From: JAGLCW01 sp964427915
Lineage (GTDB): Bacteria; Caldisericota; Caldisericia; UBA6126
Assembly: GCA_964427915.1 (NCBI GenBank)
Contig: CAYRWA010000095.1
Coordinates: 1-35,510, forward strand
Length of the DNA: 35,510 nt
Direction: 5' to 3'
Under the pieces are notes generated by a model that had not been told where the DNA came from, did not search any database, and saw only the letters and a list, made by a program, of their open reading frames with translations. The translations under genes were made by a program, and so were the position numbers. This document shows, in pieces, positions 10,621 to 19,378 of the stretch. The stretch's first letter is position 1, and each line of letters opens with the position of its first letter.

Positions 10621-12031
10621 TGTTTGGATTCATGTTGTATTCCTTGCACTTTACTTTATTGGATTGATTCTCATTGGGGTTGTTACAGGAAGAAAAGCAA
10701 AAACCTCCGAAGAGTATCATTTAGGTGGTCGAAACATTGGAGCTCTTGTAAGTTCACTATCCTTTGTTGCAGCGTATTTTAGTTCCGTTGTCATTATAGG
10801 TGGCGGTGGATTTGGGTACAAATATGGACTGTCTACCATATGGATTGGAGTTGTCAATGTTCTGATGGGTTGTTTTTTGGCGTGGCTGATTCTGGCCAAA
10901 AGAACTCGGCGGTTGACAGAAAAACTACAAGCGATCTCTCTTCCTGATTTTTTCCAGAAAAGATATCAATACCCTTTCTTAAAATCTTTTTCTTCCATTG
11001 TCATTGTATTGTTTCTCATTATTTACAATGTGAGTATATTGAAAGGCTTGGGCAACACATTTGAAGTAATTTTAGGCATAGACTATACGGTAGGGCTCTT
11101 AATTTCTGGCTTTATCGTTTTAGTATACGTGATGTTTGGCGGTTATTTAGCAGTTGTGTGGACAGGCTTTATTCAGGCAATATTAATGGGAGCTGGTTTA
11201 ATCTATCTATTTGTTGTTGCTATGCAAAAAATGGGTGGTCTAACTCAGAGCGTAGCCCGTTTACAAGCAATCCAGACTGGTTTTGTTGAAACTCCAGGCA
11301 TCTGGGGTTATTCTGGTTTGATTTCCTTTATTCTTATTGTCAGCTTAGGAGTGTGGGGAATGCCACAAATGGTAGCACGGTTTTATTCTGTAAAAGATAA
11401 TACCGCCATTCGAAGAGGAACTCTTATCGCTACTATTGGAGGTTCTTTGGCAATCATTCCTTATCTTTTGGGTGCTTTAACCAGAACTATCTATCCATCT
11501 ATTGCAGACGTGGATTTGGCATTGCCAACACTAGTGAATGGAATCATGCCTGTTTTTGGAATATCTTTGTTTTTTATTGGGGTCATTGCTGCAGGGATGT
11601 CTACTTTTTCATCTATTTTAATTATTTCATCAACCTCATTAATTAAAGACTTATGGACGGATAGCTTTCATAAGAAACTGTCAGAAAAAAATGAAATCGT
11701 ATACAGCCGAATTATTAATGTTTTTATTGGGGTTGTTTCTATTATTATCGCTTGGAATCCACCTGGACTGGTACTGACTCTTACCGCTTTTTCGTGGGCT
11801 ATCATTGCGTCTACTTGCCTGGTTCCATATGTCTTTGGTTTATATTGGTCAAAAGCATCACAAAAAGGTGCTTTTCTTTCTATGGTCGGTGGCTTTTTAG
11901 TGGCTCTTCTATGGATGATATTTAAACCTTTTCCTGTTCATGGCTTTATCCCGGGAGTGATAACCTCTTTTGTTCTGTATTTTGCGGGAAGCTGGATCTT
12001 TCCATTAAAAGGCAAACTTATCGATTTGTAA
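10613..12031 (+). CDS. Sodium:solute symporter (SSS family)
   Basis: A 472-residue inner-membrane protein with about 13 hydrophobic helices, of the SSS family that couples Na+ entry to uptake of a small solute. The N-terminal part shows the family pattern SEEYHLGGRNIGALVSSLSF followed by YFSSVVIIGGGGFGYKYG; GVIAAGMSTFSSILIISSTS corresponds to the conserved helix 8 region with Na+-site serines. The frame extends upstream to 10565, but the ATG at 10613, preceded by GGAAGA and overlapping the small-protein stop, gives the normal N-terminus. Because a Na+-pumping decarboxylase lies downstream on the same strand, a carboxylate substrate is plausible, but nothing in the sequence proves it. Confidence 0.93.
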   Translation: MNNVWIHVVFLALYFIGLILIGVVTGRKAKTSEEYHLGGRNIGALVSSLSFVAAYFSSVVIIGGGGFGYKYGLSTIWIGVVNVLMGCFLAWLILAKRTRRLTEKLQAISLPDFFQKRYQYPFLKSFSSIVIVLFLIIYNVSILKGLGNTFEVILGIDYTVGLLISGFIVLVYVMFGGYLAVVWTGFIQAILMGAGLIYLFVVAMQKMGGLTQSVARLQAIQTGFVETPGIWGYSGLISFILIVSLGVWGMPQMVARFYSVKDNTAIRRGTLIATIGGSLAIIPYLLGALTRTIYPSIADVDLALPTLVNGIMPVFGISLFFIGVIAAGMSTFSSILIISSTSLIKDLWTDSFHKKLSEKNEIVYSRIINVFIGVVSIIIAWNPPGLVLTLTAFSWAIIASTCLVPYVFGLYWSKASQKGAFLSMVGGFLVALLWMIFKPFPVHGFIPGVITSFVLYFAGSWIFPLKGKLIDL

Positions 12032-12037
12032 ACGATC

Positions 12038-12084
12038 AATTCCCCTTCAGAAATAGTTCTTAAAACTATATCTGAAGGGGAATT
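12038..12084 (+). terminator. Two-part hairpin after the symporter gene
   Basis: A perfect 14-bp stem (AATTCCCCTTCAGA at 12038-12051 with its complement at 12071-12084) encloses a second six-bp stem (ATAGTT 12053-12058, AACTAT 12064-12069). It begins seven bases after the symporter stop. No U-run follows on the plus strand, so it may be a 3' mRNA stabiliser or processing site between symporter and birA as much as a true terminator. Confidence 0.55.
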
Positions 12085-12118
12085 AAGATATACTACAACA
12101 CAACCTGTTGTTACCGTT

Positions 12119-12150
12119 TTGTCATTGTTTCTACTTTTATTCCTTATACT
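12119..12150 (+). promoter_or_regulatory. Possible promoter giving a leaderless birA transcript
   Basis: TATACT at 12145-12150 ends six bases before the birA ATG, so a transcript started there would begin at or next to the start codon. TTGTCA at 12119-12124 is a possible -35, but the 20-base spacing is too long for a good promoter. No Shine-Dalgarno sequence precedes the ATG at 12157, which agrees with leaderless initiation. Confidence 0.3.
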
Positions 12151-12156
12151 GTTTAT

Positions 12157-12810
12157 ATGGAATACAAATTTGCCAGCAACATTTTTTATTTTACTTCGAT
12201 CCGATCGACCAACACATATGTTCATGAAAACATGGATATTTTACCTGATAGAAGCATTGTAATAGCTGATCAACAACTATGTGGAAAAGGCCGGTATGAC
12301 AGAGAATGGGTTTCGGCTAATACGGGAAATTTGTATATTTCCTTTTTGTTAAAAGGCACTTCTTCTTTGCAATCCAACATTTTGCATCTAACCCAGTTTG
12401 CTTCTGTTGTGCTGGCATTATCTTTGGAATCCTTTCTCCCTGTACGTCATCATCATTGTTTGATTAAGTGGCCTAACGATGTGTTGATATCACGGAAAAA
12501 GATTGGTGGTATTCTTGCTGAAAGTAAATGGATTGGGAATTCCTTAAAAGGAGTTGCCATTGGAATGGGTGTTAACTTAAATATGACGCGCAAAGAAGTG
12601 TACGCTATCGACCAGCCAGCAACCTCATTGAATCTTATCGTAAAGCATGCAGTTGACAAATATGAGTTTTCAAAGGATCTGGTTTTTCGATTTTTAGAAT
12701 CCTATAATACATTTCTTTGTAGTGGCATGAGTACTTTTCAAAATGATTTGGATAGTCGACTTATAAGCAAGCCAGAAGAAGATATCTGTAGCAAAGGAGT
12801 TTACGTATGA
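12157..12810 (+). CDS. birA: Biotin--protein ligase (catalytic domain only)
   Basis: A 217-residue biotin-[carboxylase] ligase that makes biotinyl-AMP and transfers biotin to an acceptor lysine. Family motifs are present in order: STNTY (about 17-21), GKGRYDREW (about 43-51, the nucleotide/biotin loop), KWPNDVL (about 104-110), KKIGGILAES and GMGVNLN. There is no N-terminal helix-turn-helix, so it is a monofunctional group I enzyme and not a repressor, and the C-terminal domain is short. The start at 12157 is fixed by the STN motif distance. The end overlaps the OadG-like gene (ATGATGA), and the obvious substrate is the biotinyl domain encoded two genes downstream, so this is likely a dedicated ligase for the decarboxylase. 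Confidence 0.93.
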   Translation: MEYKFASNIFYFTSIRSTNTYVHENMDILPDRSIVIADQQLCGKGRYDREWVSANTGNLYISFLLKGTSSLQSNILHLTQFASVVLALSLESFLPVRHHHCLIKWPNDVLISRKKIGGILAESKWIGNSLKGVAIGMGVNLNMTRKEVYAIDQPATSLNLIVKHAVDKYEFSKDLVFRFLESYNTFLCSGMSTFQNDLDSRLISKPEEDICSKGVYV

Positions 12811-13022
12811 TGAACGAAGGCGTATCGATTATGTTGTCAGGAATGGGAACTGTGTTCCTATTTTTGATTCTTTTGATAGCCACCGTATCAGGGATGTCTG
12901 CTACTGTTTCAAGGATAGAAAAACGATATAAAAAAGACTCCATTCCATCATTACAAAATAGTCATATAGCTGCATTAACAGCCATTGTGTTTCATCAGAA
13001 AAAGGAAGAGGTATCGTCATGA
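12807..13022 (+). CDS. oadG: Na+-translocating decarboxylase gamma subunit (OadG-like)
   Basis: A 71-residue protein with one N-terminal transmembrane helix (MGTVFLFLILLIATVSGMSA) followed by a charged linker and the short conserved tail HIAALTAIVFHQ typical of the OadG/PF04277 family. The gamma subunit anchors the alpha subunit to the membrane beta subunit and helps assembly. It overlaps birA by four bases at its start and the alpha gene by four bases at its end (ATGA), so the genes are coupled. The second ATG at 12810 is an alternative start. The subunit is small, as is usual for this family; the assignment rests on both sequence and position. Confidence 0.85.
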   Translation: MMNEGVSIMLSGMGTVFLFLILLIATVSGMSATVSRIEKRYKKDSIPSLQNSHIAALTAIVFHQKKEEVSS

Positions 13023-14821
13023 GATTGAAACGTATTGAAGTCATGGACACTTCATTTCGCGATGGATTCCAATCGGTGTATGGAGCTCGCGTTCTTACCA
13101 ATGATTTTTTACCAGCCCTTGAAGCAGCAGTTGAAGCTGGAATTACTCATTTTGAGGTGGGCGGAGGTGCTCGCTTCCAAAGCTTGTTCTTCTATTGCAA
13201 TGAAAATGCTTTCACCATGATGGATAGGGTACGGTCTTTAGTGGGTCCTTCGATCAATCTACAGTCACTTGCTAGAGGGGTGAACGTAGTTGGTTTGGAG
13301 TCACAACCCAAAGATATTATCAAGCTCCATGCTCAATTGTTTAAAAAGCATGGTATGACAACCATACGAAATTTTGATGCATTAAATGACCCAAACAATA
13401 TGAAATACTCCGCAGATTGCATTTGTGATGCCGGTCTACAGCACGAGGCAGTCATAAGTTTAATGGATCTACCACCTGGTTGTGAAGGTGCTCATGATGT
13501 ACCTTTTTACAAAAGGACACTTGAATCTATTCTTGCACACGATATTCATTTTGATTCTTTGTGCTTCAAAGATGCTTCTGGCACTTCTCATCCTAATAAA
13601 GTAAAAGAAACTGTTAAAATGGCAAAAGATATGCTGCCAAAAGACATACCCGTACGATATCACACCCACGAAACAGCAGGTGTTTCGATTGCGTGCTATT
13701 TAGCAGCCCTTGAAGGGGGCGCCGATGCTATCGATTTAGCTCGGAAACCAGTGTCTGGTGGTACTGCTCAACCTGATATTCTAACAATGATTCATGCCCT
13801 TAAGCATACGCAGTGGGATCTAGGTCTTGATGAAAAGAAAATTTTGCGCTCAGAAGAAGTATTTCAAGAGTGCATGAAAGACTATTTTTTACCTCCCGAA
13901 GCTTTGGAAGTGCAACCTATTATTATCTTTTCAGCATTACCAGGAGGCGCTCTGACTGCAAATACGCAGATGATGAGAGACAATGGAACCCTGGATCGAT
14001 TTCCTCAAATTATCTCCGCTATGGAAGATGTCATTCGCAAAGGTGGGTATGGGACATCTGTGACACCTGTTTCACAATTCTACTTCCAACAAGCTTTCAA
14101 CAATGTTATCTTTGGCCCTTGGGAAAGAATCTCGGAAGGGTATGGAAAAATGGTTCTTGGCTATTATGGGAAAACTCCTGTACAGCCAGATGAAAAAGTT
14201 ATTCAGCTAGCATCCGAACAGCTAGGATTGAAACCAACCACTCAACGCGTTATAGATGCTCAAGATGCTGACCCAAATAAAGGAATTGAAGCCTCTAGAA
14301 TAAAATTGCGACAACACAACCTTGAAGAAACAGATGAAAATATTTTTATCGTTGCTTCTTGCAAAGAAAAAGGAATCGAATTCCTTCTAGGCAAAGGGAA
14401 AGTAATGGTACGGAAAGAGAAAAAACAAGAAGCCCCTACGCATTCATCCACTCCTTCTTCTTATGCAATTGAGTTAGATGGTACCTTATACAATGTATCG
14501 CTATCTAACGATACAGTCACAGTTGATGGAAAAACCTATCCTGTATCCATTAACTCAGGGGGACCACAAAAAGAGACGATCTCTGACGGTCCACCCAAAG
14601 AGAACAAAGTCATTCAAGCTCCAATGGCAGGACAAGTATTAAAAGTTTTACGACGAAAAGGTGATACTGTAAAAGAAGGTGACGTCGTTTTCATGCTAGA
14701 AGCAATGAAAATGGAGATTGAAGTGAAGACACCTTTTTCTGGGGAAATTGTACATATACTCACGCAAGTGGGAGACTCTGTTAACTCTGATCAAAAACTA
14801 ATGGAAATTCTGCCATCATGA
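13019..14821 (+). CDS. oadA: Biotin-dependent decarboxylase alpha subunit (oxaloacetate decarboxylase/pyruvate carboxylase B type)
   Basis: A 600-residue protein: an N-terminal carboxyltransferase TIM barrel (about 1-300), a conserved carboxylase domain, and a C-terminal biotinyl domain. The barrel has MDTSFRDGFQS (metal aspartate D10), FKDASGTS near 182-189 with the lysine expected to be carbamylated, and YHTHETAG near 213-220 with the metal histidines. The biotin site is EAMKME with K564. It transfers a carboxyl group from the substrate to biotin. Near the active site it reads EVGGGARFQSLFFYCNENAF where classical OadA has a GGATFD-type sequence, so it belongs to a divergent branch and a keto acid other than oxaloacetate is possible. 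Subunit order gamma-alpha-beta and the overlaps show a single pump operon. Confidence 0.92.
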   Translation: MRLKRIEVMDTSFRDGFQSVYGARVLTNDFLPALEAAVEAGITHFEVGGGARFQSLFFYCNENAFTMMDRVRSLVGPSINLQSLARGVNVVGLESQPKDIIKLHAQLFKKHGMTTIRNFDALNDPNNMKYSADCICDAGLQHEAVISLMDLPPGCEGAHDVPFYKRTLESILAHDIHFDSLCFKDASGTSHPNKVKETVKMAKDMLPKDIPVRYHTHETAGVSIACYLAALEGGADAIDLARKPVSGGTAQPDILTMIHALKHTQWDLGLDEKKILRSEEVFQECMKDYFLPPEALEVQPIIIFSALPGGALTANTQMMRDNGTLDRFPQIISAMEDVIRKGGYGTSVTPVSQFYFQQAFNNVIFGPWERISEGYGKMVLGYYGKTPVQPDEKVIQLASEQLGLKPTTQRVIDAQDADPNKGIEASRIKLRQHNLEETDENIFIVASCKEKGIEFLLGKGKVMVRKEKKQEAPTHSSTPSSYAIELDGTLYNVSLSNDTVTVDGKTYPVSINSGGPQKETISDGPPKENKVIQAPMAGQVLKVLRRKGDTVKEGDVVFMLEAMKMEIEVKTPFSGEIVHILTQVGDSVNSDQKLMEILPS

Positions 14822-14837
14822 AAGGTGAGTGATTAGA

Positions 14838-15968
14838 TTGAATATGTTACAACACTTACTGGAATCAACGGGGTTATATGGAATCACATGGGGGCAAGCT
14901 TGTATGATTATTGTAGGCCTATTGCTGATATGGCTAGCGATTAAAAAGCAGTTTGAGCCCTTGCTGCTAATACCTATCGGTTTTGGGGGTATTCTTGCCA
15001 ATGTTCCATTAGCAGGTATTGCGGGACCCGATGGTTTTTTGGGAATGATTTATTCCTTTGGGATCGAGACGGGAGTATTCCCGCTGATAATATTTATGGG
15101 CGTTGGATCAATGACTGATTTTGGTCCACTGATTGCCAATCCTAAAATGCTCATTTTAGGTGCAGCTGCTCAATTCGGTATCTTTTTTACTTTTTTTGGA
15201 TCTCTATTGTTAACAGAATATGCTGGCTTTTCGTTTGGATTGCAAGAAGCAGCCTCCATTGGTATTATTGGAGGAGCTGATGGACCGACAGCTATTTTTG
15301 TTACCTCGAAATTGGCCCCAGAATTATTGGGGGCTATTGCTGTAGCTGCTTACTCCTATATGGCGCTGGTACCCGTTATTCAACCTCCCATTATGAAGCT
15401 TCTTACAACAAAAAATGAGAGAAAAATTGAGATGAAACAGTTGCGAACTGTTTCCAAAACCGAAAAAATCTTTTTTCCTCTTCTCCTTCTACTGTTATGT
15501 ATTTTTTTACTTCCTTCCGCTACCCCATTGATAGGGTCTTTGGTATTTGGCAATCTAGTTCGCGAGTGCGGAGTAGTGGATCGCTTGTCGAAGACTCTTC
15601 AAAATGATCTCACTAACATCATCACCATTTTTCTAGGGTTGGCTGTTGGATCCAAATTGGGAGCAGAACAGTTTTTACGATTGGAAACACTGGGGATTCT
15701 TATCCTAGGATTAATTGCTTTTTCTATTGGCACAGCAACAGGAGTTTTGTTTGCTAAAATCATGAATGCTTTGTCAGTTAGAAAACTAAACCCGCTTATT
15801 GGCGCCGCTGGTGTATCAGCAGTACCGATGGCTGCAAGAGTTGTAAATAAGGAGGGTCAGAAATACAACCCCCATAACTATCTTTTAATGCACGCTATGG
15901 GGCCAAATGTAGCTGGCGTAATTGGCTCAGCTGTTGCCGCAGGAGTATTTCTGGCTATTCTCTTATAA
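14838..15968 (+). CDS. oadB: Na+-translocating decarboxylase beta subunit
   Basis: The membrane subunit (about 376 residues, some nine or more helices) that decarboxylates carboxybiotin and exports Na+. The family signatures are clear: GGADGPTAIFVTSKLAPELL with the essential aspartate, YSYMALVPVIQPP, and the C-terminal GVSAVPMAARVVN and NVAGVIGSAVAAG segments. The frame opens at GTG 14829; TTG 14838 lies about ten bases after AAGGTG and ATG 14844 is also possible, so the start is uncertain by a few residues. It begins within 20 bases of the alpha stop. No terminator is visible: it converges on the 1058-residue protein gene with only 14 bases between the stops. Confidence 0.94.
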   Translation: MNMLQHLLESTGLYGITWGQACMIIVGLLLIWLAIKKQFEPLLLIPIGFGGILANVPLAGIAGPDGFLGMIYSFGIETGVFPLIIFMGVGSMTDFGPLIANPKMLILGAAAQFGIFFTFFGSLLLTEYAGFSFGLQEAASIGIIGGADGPTAIFVTSKLAPELLGAIAVAAYSYMALVPVIQPPIMKLLTTKNERKIEMKQLRTVSKTEKIFFPLLLLLLCIFLLPSATPLIGSLVFGNLVRECGVVDRLSKTLQNDLTNIITIFLGLAVGSKLGAEQFLRLETLGILILGLIAFSIGTATGVLFAKIMNALSVRKLNPLIGAAGVSAVPMAARVVNKEGQKYNPHNYLLMHAMGPNVAGVIGSAVAAGVFLAILL

Positions 15969-15982
15969 CTCTATATTCTAGG

Positions 15983-18900
15983 CTACGGTTGATTGGTGAT
16001 TGCAATACTTCGGTCAGTGGCATCCCATAAAACCTGAAAATTGAAATGCTCAAAAATAAATCGCAGAGGGAGATATATTCTTTGCAGATGCCTAGATGCT
16101 GGAGCATCTAGGGGATATTCTTTTCCATCCACAGTGGCTGTTTTTTCGTCTAGGATGAAAGAGATTTGAGAATTCTGATAGCGAAGAGCTATACCTTCTA
16201 TGGCTGCATCGTATATCACATCACAACCTCCCAATAAAATCATTGCATCCATACAATACAGCATGGTACGATTGTTGACTAGATGCAAGGGGTGATCCAA
16301 AACGGATGGACTTTGATCGAGTACAATTTTATCAGAAGAAAGCTGTAGTTTGATTTCTCGAAGCTGAAAATAGCTGTATTCAACAGTCTGTATGGTTTGA
16401 TCTGGAAACAGCAGTTTGTATGTTAATTCATTGGTTCCAACTTCTATTTTTGGTTTGAACAGCAGGAGGCCATTTTTATCGCTGGTAGCCACTATTTCCT
16501 CAGCTTTACCAGCGAGTAGTTTTGTTCCTGGTAGCGTTTGTATGTAAAACCATGGTCTTCCAAAAGCAACGGTTTTGGACTCTTTGGGATATACTTTTTG
16601 GAACCATCCAGGTTCCCATGGTTTGATGATAGGGATTTGCATAGTTGTAGTATGAGTCATATCTTGAATAGTAACATTCAATGTTGCATTGTCCTGCACT
16701 GTTTCGAGTGCTCCATGAATTGTGACAGGCAGGAATTGATAAGGAAGAACCGATATAGTAGCATTGTTGATTAATTCTTCCGATTGTATTTGGAAACCAT
16801 CTTTTGAAGTGGCATTGTTCAAAGTGCATTCTACTCTATAGTCTACAGGATGATTATTGGTATTTTCAAGAATTATGGACGCTGATAAGGCATCGTTGGT
16901 ATTGCCAAATATGTATTTTTGTTGCGGATATATGTTGGGTTTTTGTGTAGGGCTGGGCTGTGAAGTCTGAATTTCGACTGTTCGGGATTGAACGATTTCG
17001 TTGGTATCTTTGTTTTGTAAATAATATATCAAATAACAGTTCGAGAGATCTACGTATTCCGGTACTTCTATATGGGATACAACATCCCATAACGGAGAAT
17101 TCTTGGTTGAAAATTGAGATGGATCAGGAAGGATTTCATTATATTTCCTAAAAACGTTGTCGTGAATAACTTCCACGTCTACGATCTCACCTTCTTCATT
17201 CCGTTCTTTTTTTAGAACAGCAACCTGGTTCTCAGCTACTACTTGGTACAGTTTGAAATCACTCCAATTGCATTCATGAGAAGACTTTTGAATGCGAGTG
17301 TACAATTGTATTTGCTCTAAAGATTCTGCAGGTTCTTTTTCAGGGGAAGTGGGTTGTGATGTAGCCCAGCCGGATATTGAAAAGAACGAGGGGTCATGTT
17401 CCATTGCTTGAATGATGGGCAAATACTTATGCGTCATGGTGGCAGTTTCGCTTTTAACTCCCCCTACCTCTTTGGTGGTTCCATTAAAAACCATTGTTGG
17501 AGTGCCTGACACTCCATATGAATGTTTCTTAGAATCGGCTTGTGGTGTACATAAGTCTTCAACGGTTACACAGTCAAGAAAATAATTGACAAAGTTTATG
17601 TCGTTAGTTGAGTAGGTGTCAAGTAGTTCATAAATGGATCGTTCTGCCGAAGGACAAACGGCACACCAGGGAGCGGTAAAAAGCTCTCCGATTTGTGTTT
17701 TCTTTAGGGTTCCTGGATTGTTTTGATATACCAGCTGGAAGGGAAATTGCTTCATAAATTTATATGCATTGGAAGTGACCTGCATGATAATTGGATAAAA
17801 GCCTGGTTTTGTATCTATAGGGATTTGTAGGGGGATGTCACAAAATTGAGGGTTATTCTTGGCTGCGATTTCTATTTCCACATCTTGTGGTTGCAAACTA
17901 GTTTTTCCTGCCGATGGAAGGAATTTTACATCAATAGTATCTTCGAATCCTTTTGTTGTTTGCAGAGAAAGGCGTAGAACCGGCTTTGAGGGGGTTATGG
18001 TGGCGTTGTTTGTAGGAGTAAAAGCAAGGGTGTGTTTAGGGCTTTGGAATTGTCCTTTAACGGGAATTGTTTGATCAGGTTGTCCTTCAATGGTCAATGT
18101 GAGCAATTGAGATATAGCTTGTGGGTCTTCAAACTGAGAAGGGTCTATTTGCACTTGAATAGATTGCCTACTAGCATGAAAAGAAGAGGGCTTTGCAATG
18201 ATTCCAGGATGGTCAGACTGGATAGTTCCTGTCAGGGGATAGCTTGTATTGCTCCAAATTGTAAAGTCTGCAGAAGTAGAAAGGATAAACTGAATTTCCT
18301 TCATGGACAACGTAAACTTTTGGGGGCTCTTGTCATACAGAGGAAACATCTGGAATGAAGGACCTTGTGTGGATAGGATATATATATTCTCATCATACAG
18401 GCAGAGATCGGAACAGTGCTCCATGGAAAAGGAATCAACATGGTTCCATACCGATAAATTTGCATTGTAACGATACAGGGCTTGCTTGTTGGAATCAAAA
18501 GCAACAATGCTGCCATATTCATCCATACATTGAATAGAAGTAAAGTTGCCTAGCTCCTCGCCAAAAGAACTAATGGGGGAGTCCCATTTCGTTGAGAATG
18601 CATTCCAAGTGTATATTCTTGATGCATTGACAACGCATGTGAGCACTGCATTGTAACGAATGTGAGTGATAATTGAATTCTTCTCGTAGTCGGGCAAACT
18701 GAATTTTTCAACAAGAATGCCTTCTTGTGTAAAACCCAAAATCATGTTTTGATCAGAGATGTACAAAACATTGTTGTGGATGGCCAAGGAGGTGGGGTAT
18801 ACCAGCAGGGAAGAAAGGGTAGGAATCGTATTTTGGAAGGTACCATCAAAGGTATATACACCAATGGAGTTAATTTGTCGGTCTAGGATATAGAGAAATT

Positions 18901-19159
18901 TTTCGTCACAATCAAAGGCAACCGGTTTTGCAGGAAACGATTGTGTTGCAGGTACAATAGAAAAGGAACGGATTTCTTTTTGTTTATGATCAAAAACGTG
19001 TACTTTTTGAGAGAGACTATCCAATACAAAAACATACGAATGATTGGCGCAGATAAAGGAATCTTTGCTGTCTGTATTGGCAACAGTGGCATTGGTATTG
19101 AAGGGGGCTACGATGGATACAATAACAAAAAAGGTCACCAGAATTCTACTAATTTTCAT
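15983..19159 (-). CDS. Exported propeller-thioredoxin-stalk domain protein
   Basis: A 1058-residue protein with a signal peptide (MKISRILVTFFVIVSIVAPF..., cleavage near residue 24). Residues about 30-290 show repeated beta segments of an NHL/WD-like propeller (DEKFLYILDRQINSIGVY, NNVLYISDQN). A beta-sandwich-like linker follows. At 498-502 is WCAVC, and TP at 553-554 fits the cis-proline of a thioredoxin fold; two further cysteines (530 and 537) lie between them. The C-terminal 120 residues (LYLPLRFIFEHFNFQVLWDA..-type pattern) match the copper-amine-oxidase-N/stalk family. ATG 19159 is preceded by CGGAGG. A surface thiol-disulfide or redox role is inferred from CxxC; the protein as a whole is not recognised. 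Confidence 0.85.
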   Translation of the reverse strand: MKISRILVTFFVIVSIVAPFNTNATVANTDSKDSFICANHSYVFVLDSLSQKVHVFDHKQKEIRSFSIVPATQSFPAKPVAFDCDEKFLYILDRQINSIGVYTFDGTFQNTIPTLSSLLVYPTSLAIHNNVLYISDQNMILGFTQEGILVEKFSLPDYEKNSIITHIRYNAVLTCVVNASRIYTWNAFSTKWDSPISSFGEELGNFTSIQCMDEYGSIVAFDSNKQALYRYNANLSVWNHVDSFSMEHCSDLCLYDENIYILSTQGPSFQMFPLYDKSPQKFTLSMKEIQFILSTSADFTIWSNTSYPLTGTIQSDHPGIIAKPSSFHASRQSIQVQIDPSQFEDPQAISQLLTLTIEGQPDQTIPVKGQFQSPKHTLAFTPTNNATITPSKPVLRLSLQTTKGFEDTIDVKFLPSAGKTSLQPQDVEIEIAAKNNPQFCDIPLQIPIDTKPGFYPIIMQVTSNAYKFMKQFPFQLVYQNNPGTLKKTQIGELFTAPWCAVCPSAERSIYELLDTYSTNDINFVNYFLDCVTVEDLCTPQADSKKHSYGVSGTPTMVFNGTTKEVGGVKSETATMTHKYLPIIQAMEHDPSFFSISGWATSQPTSPEKEPAESLEQIQLYTRIQKSSHECNWSDFKLYQVVAENQVAVLKKERNEEGEIVDVEVIHDNVFRKYNEILPDPSQFSTKNSPLWDVVSHIEVPEYVDLSNCYLIYYLQNKDTNEIVQSRTVEIQTSQPSPTQKPNIYPQQKYIFGNTNDALSASIILENTNNHPVDYRVECTLNNATSKDGFQIQSEELINNATISVLPYQFLPVTIHGALETVQDNATLNVTIQDMTHTTTMQIPIIKPWEPGWFQKVYPKESKTVAFGRPWFYIQTLPGTKLLAGKAEEIVATSDKNGLLLFKPKIEVGTNELTYKLLFPDQTIQTVEYSYFQLREIKLQLSSDKIVLDQSPSVLDHPLHLVNNRTMLYCMDAMILLGGCDVIYDAAIEGIALRYQNSQISFILDEKTATVDGKEYPLDAPASRHLQRIYLPLRFIFEHFNFQVLWDATDRSIAITNQP

Positions 19160-19185
19160 TCTATGATCCTCCGTTCTTTTTGCTA

Positions 19186-19191
19186 ATTATA
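19186..19191 (-). promoter_or_regulatory. Candidate -10 box for the thioredoxin-stalk protein
   Basis: A perfect TATAAT on the minus strand, 26 bases upstream of the ATG at 19159. No convincing -35 box at standard spacing; TTGATA (19218-19213) is 21 bases away. The rest of the 236-base gap up to 19395 is AT-rich and holds only the divergent promoter and palindrome described separately. Confidence 0.4.
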
Positions 19192-19335
19192 ACCTTTTTT
19201 TTGTGTTGATTCTATCAATGCATACATTTTGTAGGAAAAAGAAACGGAATAAGAATAGGTAGGTTTTATTTTCCTTTCGATGTATTCTATACTTTTGGAA
19301 CAAAGACACGAGTGTTACTTAATGTATAAATGTAC

Positions 19336-19364
19336 TTGCATAAAAAATGATTTCGCGCTATAAT
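19336..19364 (+). promoter_or_regulatory. Sigma-70-type promoter of the NifX/MinD operon
   Basis: TTGCAT (19336-19341), a 17-base spacer and a perfect TATAAT (19359-19364). The predicted start falls near 19371, inside the palindrome that begins at 19363, so transcription is probably repressed by a protein bound there. The first gene starts at 19396 behind AAAGGAG. Confidence 0.7.
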
Positions 19365-19378
19365 TGGCATATGCCAAT
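19363..19378. promoter_or_regulatory. Perfect 16-bp palindrome overlapping -10 and start site (operator)
   Basis: ATTGGCATATGCCAAT reads identically on both strands. It shares two bases with the -10 box and covers the predicted transcription start, a classical repressor site. The first gene of the operon encodes a DUF134 helix-turn-helix protein, the natural candidate to bind it; that link is inferred. Confidence 0.65.

Noticed and set aside
12157..12810. BirA acting as biotin operon repressor
   Set aside because: The protein begins directly with the catalytic domain and lacks the N-terminal helix-turn-helix.
13870..14193. Second plus-strand frame inside oadA
   Set aside because: It is an out-of-frame shadow of the conserved carboxylase region and has no family resemblance.
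15969..15982. Terminator between oadB and the convergent gene
   Set aside because: Only 14 bases separate the two stop codons and no hairpin was found there; termination must lie inside coding sequence or be factor-dependent.
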